A DNA stretch of 64,000 bases, taken from the NCBI RefSeq assembly GCF_029784155.1, contig NC_073691.1, positions 22,777,453 to 22,841,452 on the forward strand, written 5' to 3'. The DNA is from Uranotaenia lowii (taxonomy: Eukaryota; Arthropoda; Insecta; Diptera; Culicidae). Position numbers and translations under genes: made by a program. This document shows positions 58,499 through 64,000 of this stretch, piece after piece. The notes beneath the pieces are model-generated. The model searched no databases and was not told the origin of the DNA. It was given only the letters and a program-made list of their open reading frames with translations. Position 1 is the stretch's first letter. Every line of letters starts with the position of its first letter.

Positions 58499-61400
58499 TT
58501 TACAATTTTGACAATTTTGACAATTTTGACAATTTTGACAATTTTGACAATTTTGACAATTTTGACAATTTTGACAATTTTGACAATTTTGACAATTTTG
58601 ACAATTTTGACAATTTTGACAATTTTGACAATTTTGACAATTTTGACAATTTTGACAATTTTGACAATTTTGACAATTTTGACAATTTTGACAATTTTGA
58701 CAATTTTGACAATTTTGACAATTTTGACAATTTTGACAATTTTGACAATTTTGACAATTTTGACAATTTTGACAATTTTGAAATTTTTAACAATTTTGAC
58801 AATTTTGACAATTTTGACAATTTTGACAATTTTGACAATTTTGACCATTTTGACAATTTTGACAATTTTGACAATTTTGACAATTTTGACAATTTTGACA
58901 ATTTTGACAATTTTGACAATTTTGACAATTTTGACAATTTTGACAATTTTGACAATTTTGACAATTTTGGCAATTTTGACAATTTTGACAATTTGACAAT
59001 TTGACAATTTTGACAATCTTGACAATTTTGACAATTTTGACAATTTTGACAATTTTGACAATTTTGACAATTTTGACAATTTTGACAATTTTGACAATTT
59101 TGACAATTTTGACAATTTTGACAATTTTGACAATTTTGACAATTTTGACAATTTTGACAATTTTGACAATTTTGACAATTTTGACAATTTTGACAATTTT
59201 GACAATTTTGACAATTTTGACAATTTTGACAATTTTGACAATTTTGACAATTTTGACAATTTTGACAATTTTGACAATTTTGACAATTTTGACAATTTTG
59301 ACAATTTTGACAATTTTGACAATTTTGACAATTTTGACAATTTTGACAATTTTGACAATTTTGACAATTTTGACAATTTTGACAATTTTGACAATTTTGA
59401 CAATTTTGACAATTTTGACAATTTTGACAATTTTGACAATTTTGACAATTTTGACAATTTTGACAATTTTGACAATTTTGACAATTTTGACAATTTTGAC
59501 AATTTTGACAATTTTGACAATTTTGACAATTTTGACAATTTTGACAATTTTGACAATTTTGACAATTTTGACAATTTTGACAATTTTGACAATTTTGACA
59601 ATTTTGACAATTTTGACAATTTTGACAATTTTGACAATTTTGACAATTTTGACAATTTTGACAATTTTGACAATTTTGACAATTTTGACAATTTTGACAA
59701 TTTTGACAATTTTGACAATTTTGACAATTTTGACAATTTTGACAATTTTGACAATTTTGACAATTTTGACAATTTTGACAATTTTGACAATTTTGACAAT
59801 TTTGACAATTTTGACAATTTTGACAATTTTGACAATTTTGACAATTTTGACAATTTTGACAATTTTGACAATTTTGACAATTTTGACAATTTTGACAATT
59901 TTGACAATTTTGACAATTTTGACAATTTTGACAATTTTGACAATTTTGACAATTTTGACAATTTTGACAATTTTGACAATTTTGACAATTTTGACAATTT
60001 TGACAATTTTGACAATTTTGACAACTTTGACAACTTTGACAATTTTGACAATTTTGACAATTTTGACAATTTTGACAATTTTGACAGTTTTGACAATTTT
60101 GACAATTTTGACAATTTTGACAATTTTGACAATTTTGACAATTTTGACAATTTTGACAATTTTGACAATTTTGACAATTTTGACAATTTTGACAATTTTG
60201 ACAATTTTGACAATTTTGACAATTTTGACAATTTTGACAATTTTGACAATTTTGACAATTTTGACAATTTTGACAATTTTGACAATTTTGACAATTTTGA
60301 CAATTTTGACAATTTTGACAATTTTGACAATTTTGACAATTTTGACAATTTTGACAATTTTGACAATTTTGACAATTTTGACAATTTTGACAATTTTGAC
60401 AATTTTGACAATTTTGACAATTTTGACAATTTTGACAATTTTGACAATTTTGACAATTTTGACAATTTTGACAATTTTGACAATTTTGACAATTTTGACA
60501 ATTTTGACAATTTTGACAATTTTGACAATTTTGACAATTTTGACAATTTTGACAATTTTGACAATTTTGACAATTTTGACAATTTTGACAATTTTGACAA
60601 TTATGACAATTTTGACAGTTTTGACAATTTTGACAATTTTGACAATTTTGACAGTTTTGACAATTTTGACAATTTTGACAATTTTGACAATTTTGACAAT
60701 TTTGACAATTTTGACAATTTTGACAATTTTGACAATTTTGACAATTTTGACAATTTTGACAATTTTGACAATTTTGACAATTTTGACAATTTTGACAATT
60801 TTGACAATTTTGACAATTTTGACAATTTTGACAATTTTGACAATTCGGACACTTTTGACAATTTTGACAATTTTGACAATTTTGACAATTTTGACAATTT
60901 TGACAATTTTGACAATTTTGACAATTTTGACAATTTTGACAATTTTGACAATTTTGACATTTTGACAATTTTGACAATTTTGACAATTTTGACAATTTTG
61001 ACAATTTTGACAATTTTGACAATTTTGACAATTTTGACAATTTTGACAATTTTGACAATTTTGACAATTTTGACAATTTTGACAATTTTGACAATTTTGA
61101 CAATTTTGACAATTTTGACAATTTTCACAGTTTTGACAATTTTGACAATTCGGACAATTCGGACAATTTTGACAATTTTGACAATTTTGACAATTTTGAC
61201 AATTTTGACAATTTTGACAATTTTGACAATTTTGACAATTTTGACAATTTTGACAATTTTGACAATTTTGACAATTTTGACAATTTTGACAATTTTGACA
61301 ATTTTGACAATTTTGACAATTTTGACAATTTTGACAATTTTGACAATTTTGACAATTTTGACAATTTTGACAATTTTGACAATTTTGACAATTTTGACAA

Positions 61401-62330
61401 TTTTGACAATTTTGACAATTTTGACAATTTTGACAATTTTGACAATTTTGACAATTTTGACAATTTTGACAATTTTGACAATTTTGACAATTTTGACAAT
61501 TTTGACAATTTTGACAATTTTGACAATTTTGACAATTTTGACAATTTTGACAATTTTGACAATTTTGACAATTTTGACAATTTTGACAATTTTGACAATT
61601 TTGACAATTTTGACAATTTTGACAATTTTGACAATTTTGACAATTTTGACATTTTTGACATTTTTGACAATTTTGACAATTTTGACAATTTTGACAATTT
61701 TGACAATTTTGACAATTTTGACAATTTTGACAATTTTGACAATTTTGACAATTTTGACAATTTTGACAATTTTGACAATTTTGACAATTTTGACAATTTT
61801 GACAATTTTGACAATTTTGACAATTTTGACAATTTTGACAATTTTGACAATTTTGACAATTTTGACAATTTTGACAATTTTGACAATTTTGACAATTTTG
61901 ACAATTTTGACAATTTTGACAATTTTGACAATTTTGACAATTTTGACAATTTTGACAATTTTGACAATTTTGACAATTTTGACAATTTTGACAATTTTGA
62001 CAATTTTGACAATTTTGACAATTTTGACAATTTTGACAATTTTGACAATTTTGACAATTTTGACAATTTTGACAATTTTGACAATTTTGACAATTTTGAC
62101 AATTTTGACAATTCGGACAATTTTGACAATTCGGACAATTTTGACAATTTTGACAATTTTGACAATTTTGACAATTTTGACAATTTTGACAATTTTGACA
62201 ATTTTGACAATTTTGACAATTTTGACAATTTTGACAATTTTGGCAATTTTGACAATTTTGACAATTTTGACAATTTTGACAATTTTGACAATTTTGACAA
62301 TTTGACCATTTGACTATTTTGAAAATTTTG
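58499..62330. repeat. 9-bp satellite array (AATTTTGAC)n, inverted copy of GTCAAAATT
   Basis: About 3.8 kb, some 425 copies, of AATTTTGAC, the exact reverse complement of the 21405-25742 monomer. It is extremely uniform: about 59025-60022 is an uninterrupted run of roughly 110 identical copies. Rare markers include GACCATTTT (58845), GGCAATTTT (58970, 62242), AACTTTGACAACTTTGAC (60025), CAGTTTTGAC (60087, 60617, 60652), ATTCGGAC (60845, 61149, 62112) and ACATTTTTGACATTTTTGAC (61650). Single-base losses near 58990 and 60958 shift the frame. Long open frames (SKLSKL, CQNCQN up to 873 codons, TILTIL) are period artefacts. Confidence 0.98.
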
Positions 62331-64000
62331 AAAATTTTGCGATTTGTTTCAAAGATTCAAAAGTTGAAAATCATATCGGAAACTGACCTTGCTCAACAAA
62401 ATTCTTCTCCAGCCAGATTACTCCAAAGACACAGGCCAAACTAATCGGTGAACGAGTGGCCTTGGAAATATTGGATTAAAACCACCCCCACATCCGCCCA
62501 AATTCGTCACCCCTCCTTCTACACAGTTCACAACTTTCAACTTAACCTAATGAAGTGTGTAATTTATTGGCAAATTTTGTCGCTTTCAGCCGGCTGCTGA
62601 CTTAATGAGCATTTCGTCGAAAAAGTCATTTGTTTTTTATTCATTTTTTTTTCTCTTCAAGTGGGTGAAATTTCACCTACCTACACGTTCAGCACATTCA
62701 TACATAAGCGTTTAGCTTACAAAAAAAAAATAAGAAAGAAAAATACACGCGCTACTACAAGTGCCTTTTTCTTCTTGATTTCTGGAGTGTGAGTTAGTGT
62801 TGTGTAATCATCCGGTGCGACGCTATCAAGGTTATTCGGTGCGCAAAAATGGTCGGAAGTCAAATTTAAAACGAAGGGAAAAAATGTGTGCCAGTCGGTC
62901 GTTAAGTCGAATTTAACGGAAGTTCACACAATTCCTGAACTTGTTTTTTTTCTCAAGAGGAAACCTTTGAGAGAGGAAATCTGAAGGGGGAGAGGTGTGA
63001 CCAAGTGGGCTTCCAATGATGCCGGGTGTAATTTGGGAAATTAATGAAGCTCACCGTGTCATCGTCAGGGCGTGAGCAGCAAAAGTTTGATTCTTTCTTC
63101 CTTGGAACAACAATGATTTTTGATCGAAGTTGAGGGCTTCCAGTAAATGTTTCTGAAGTTGAAGACACTATTTACAGATAGCGATATAAGGGATTTTTTC
63201 ATTGTCGGAAATTTTCGATTGTTTATTGGTGAGTAACACAAACCTCTTCAGATTTTAAATCGTAAAAATAGCAGTCATTGCCAAAATTGTAAAAGCTGTC
63301 ATTTTGTTCCTGTATGTTAAATCGAAAACTAGTGCCATGACATCTTTTAATTAAAATCAAATGTAAATTGCCAACTTTTGGAGGCATAATTAAATTCCGG
63401 CTGCATGCAATATCCCATCCACCGACCGGCACAATTCTCACCTTTTAGCCGAGCTTCCTGAATAACGCCCATTGCCACACCTCCAAGCATCCTGAAAATC
63501 GAATCCGGCTCGAAGGACCAACGACAGAGCACGGTAGTTGTGTTTTTGTTGATGTGTGTGCTCTCCTTCAATTTGAAAATTACACGTTCCGATCATAAGC
63601 TAGCTTGCTAGCTAGCGAGCAATTTCGAATCGGATTAGACGATTTGTAATTTATGGTAATTCAAACTTGATTGCCGGGTTATTTTTCTGTCCGAGAACGG
63701 CATTCGTCCGGGACACACGTTTCGGTATCGCTGGCTTCCACCAACAAAATGGCTCCTGCTGCAAAAAAAACGGAGGTACGACAAATGTTGAACCATGGGA
63801 TGTGGACAAGCATCAAGAAAGGATCTCTCCACTTCACAATTGCCCGGGAGCCTGACGGAGGCCTTTTGTGTTCCATTTTTTTTTCTGTTTTGACAGACCA
63901 ACAAAAGCCCAAAGGGAAAATGTTGAGATACACATGTTTTGGTCCTTTTTTCATACTGGATAGGATCTTTTCCGTGTTCATTCATTGTGGATGGAAAAAA
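62331..64000. other. Unique DNA to window end, no gene recognised
   Basis: Mixed-composition sequence. Minus-strand frames at 62953-63168, 63223-63441, 63347-63571 and 63635-63985 overlap one another and plus-strand frames, and show no domain or clear splice pair. A small palindrome GCTAGCTTGCTAGCTAGCG lies near 63600. It is probably a 5' intron or upstream flank of the GPCR gene. Confidence 0.45.

Noticed and set aside
375..62330. Very long open frames in the arrays (up to 1104 codons, e.g. NFDNFD, CQNCQN, CHFCHF, SKLSKL, TILTIL)
   Set aside because: The 9-bp period equals three codons, so any frame lacking a stop in one unit stays open on either strand. Frames end exactly where monomers change, have no unique flanking coding sequence, and are open in several frames at once.
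58499..62330. Telomeric or canonical centromeric satellite
   Set aside because: The monomer is not TTAGG-like, and the arrays are short blocks interleaved with transposons and exons, so a terminal or centromeric position is not supported by the sequence.
63223..63985. Overlapping minus-strand frames near the window end (for example FRMLGGVAMGVIQEARLKGE)
   Set aside because: Considered as possible exons, but the frames overlap each other, have no clear acceptor or donor pairs and match no family I recognise.

Overview
This window is nuclear DNA of a eukaryote, most likely an insect and probably a dipteran of mosquito type. The reasons are spliced exons with GT-AG borders, AT-rich introns, CR1/L2-, I/Jockey- and RTE-like LINE remnants, a Helitron, TA- and TTAA-flanked MITE-like elements, and no bacterial-style gene packing. 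The organism is inferred from element style, not from a diagnostic gene.

The one convincing host gene is on the minus strand. Two coding exons, about 34242-34484 and 26529-26682, join in phase across a 7.6 kb intron. They encode an extracellular N-terminus followed by TM1 of a rhodopsin-class GPCR. A GC-richer block at 34820-35302 may be an upstream or 5' UTR exon. TM2-TM7 are not visible, so everything below 26529 is probably the next, very large intron. Everything above 35.3 kb is upstream intron or flank.

Roughly a third of the window is short-period tandem repeat. The arrays are TTTTTGTAA at 0.4-2.1 kb (inverted copy 3.7-4.4 kb), the 8-mer CTGACTTT at 11.0-16.9 kb, TTTTTGTCA at 17.9-19.1 kb with 11-mer TTTTTGTGTCA edges, GTCAAAATT at 21.4-25.7 kb (inverted copy 58.5-62.3 kb), and a 13-mer CAGATTCAGATTT at 41.1-42.0 kb (inverted copy 42.6-42.8 kb). 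Three of the five motifs therefore occur as opposed pairs. The largest pair brackets both GPCR exons. Two arrays carry higher-order duplications of about 1.5 kb.

Transposons fill much of the rest. A broken CR1/L2-like LINE lies at 6.2-7.7 kb. A composite at 27.4-34 kb holds inverted 150-bp subrepeats around a host-gene fragment and an RTE tail, then a perfect 157-bp-arm palindrome, an I/Jockey-like LINE split by an insertion, and a decayed RTE element. A TTAA-flanked piggyBac-type MITE lies at 36.3-37.0 kb. From 39.3 to 51.4 kb there is a readable nest. A Tc1-like long-TIR element is split by an 11-kb TA-flanked element. Inside that, a 170-bp repeat is split by a 2.4-kb insertion carrying the inverted 13-mer arrays. 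A Helitron lies further along with its own nested MITE.

The long open frames in the arrays follow from the repeat period (9 nt is three codons; 8-mers and 13-mers read as 24- and 39-nt cycles) and are not genes. No RNA gene is convincing; one tRNA-like block at 50.84-50.92 kb is probably SINE-derived.
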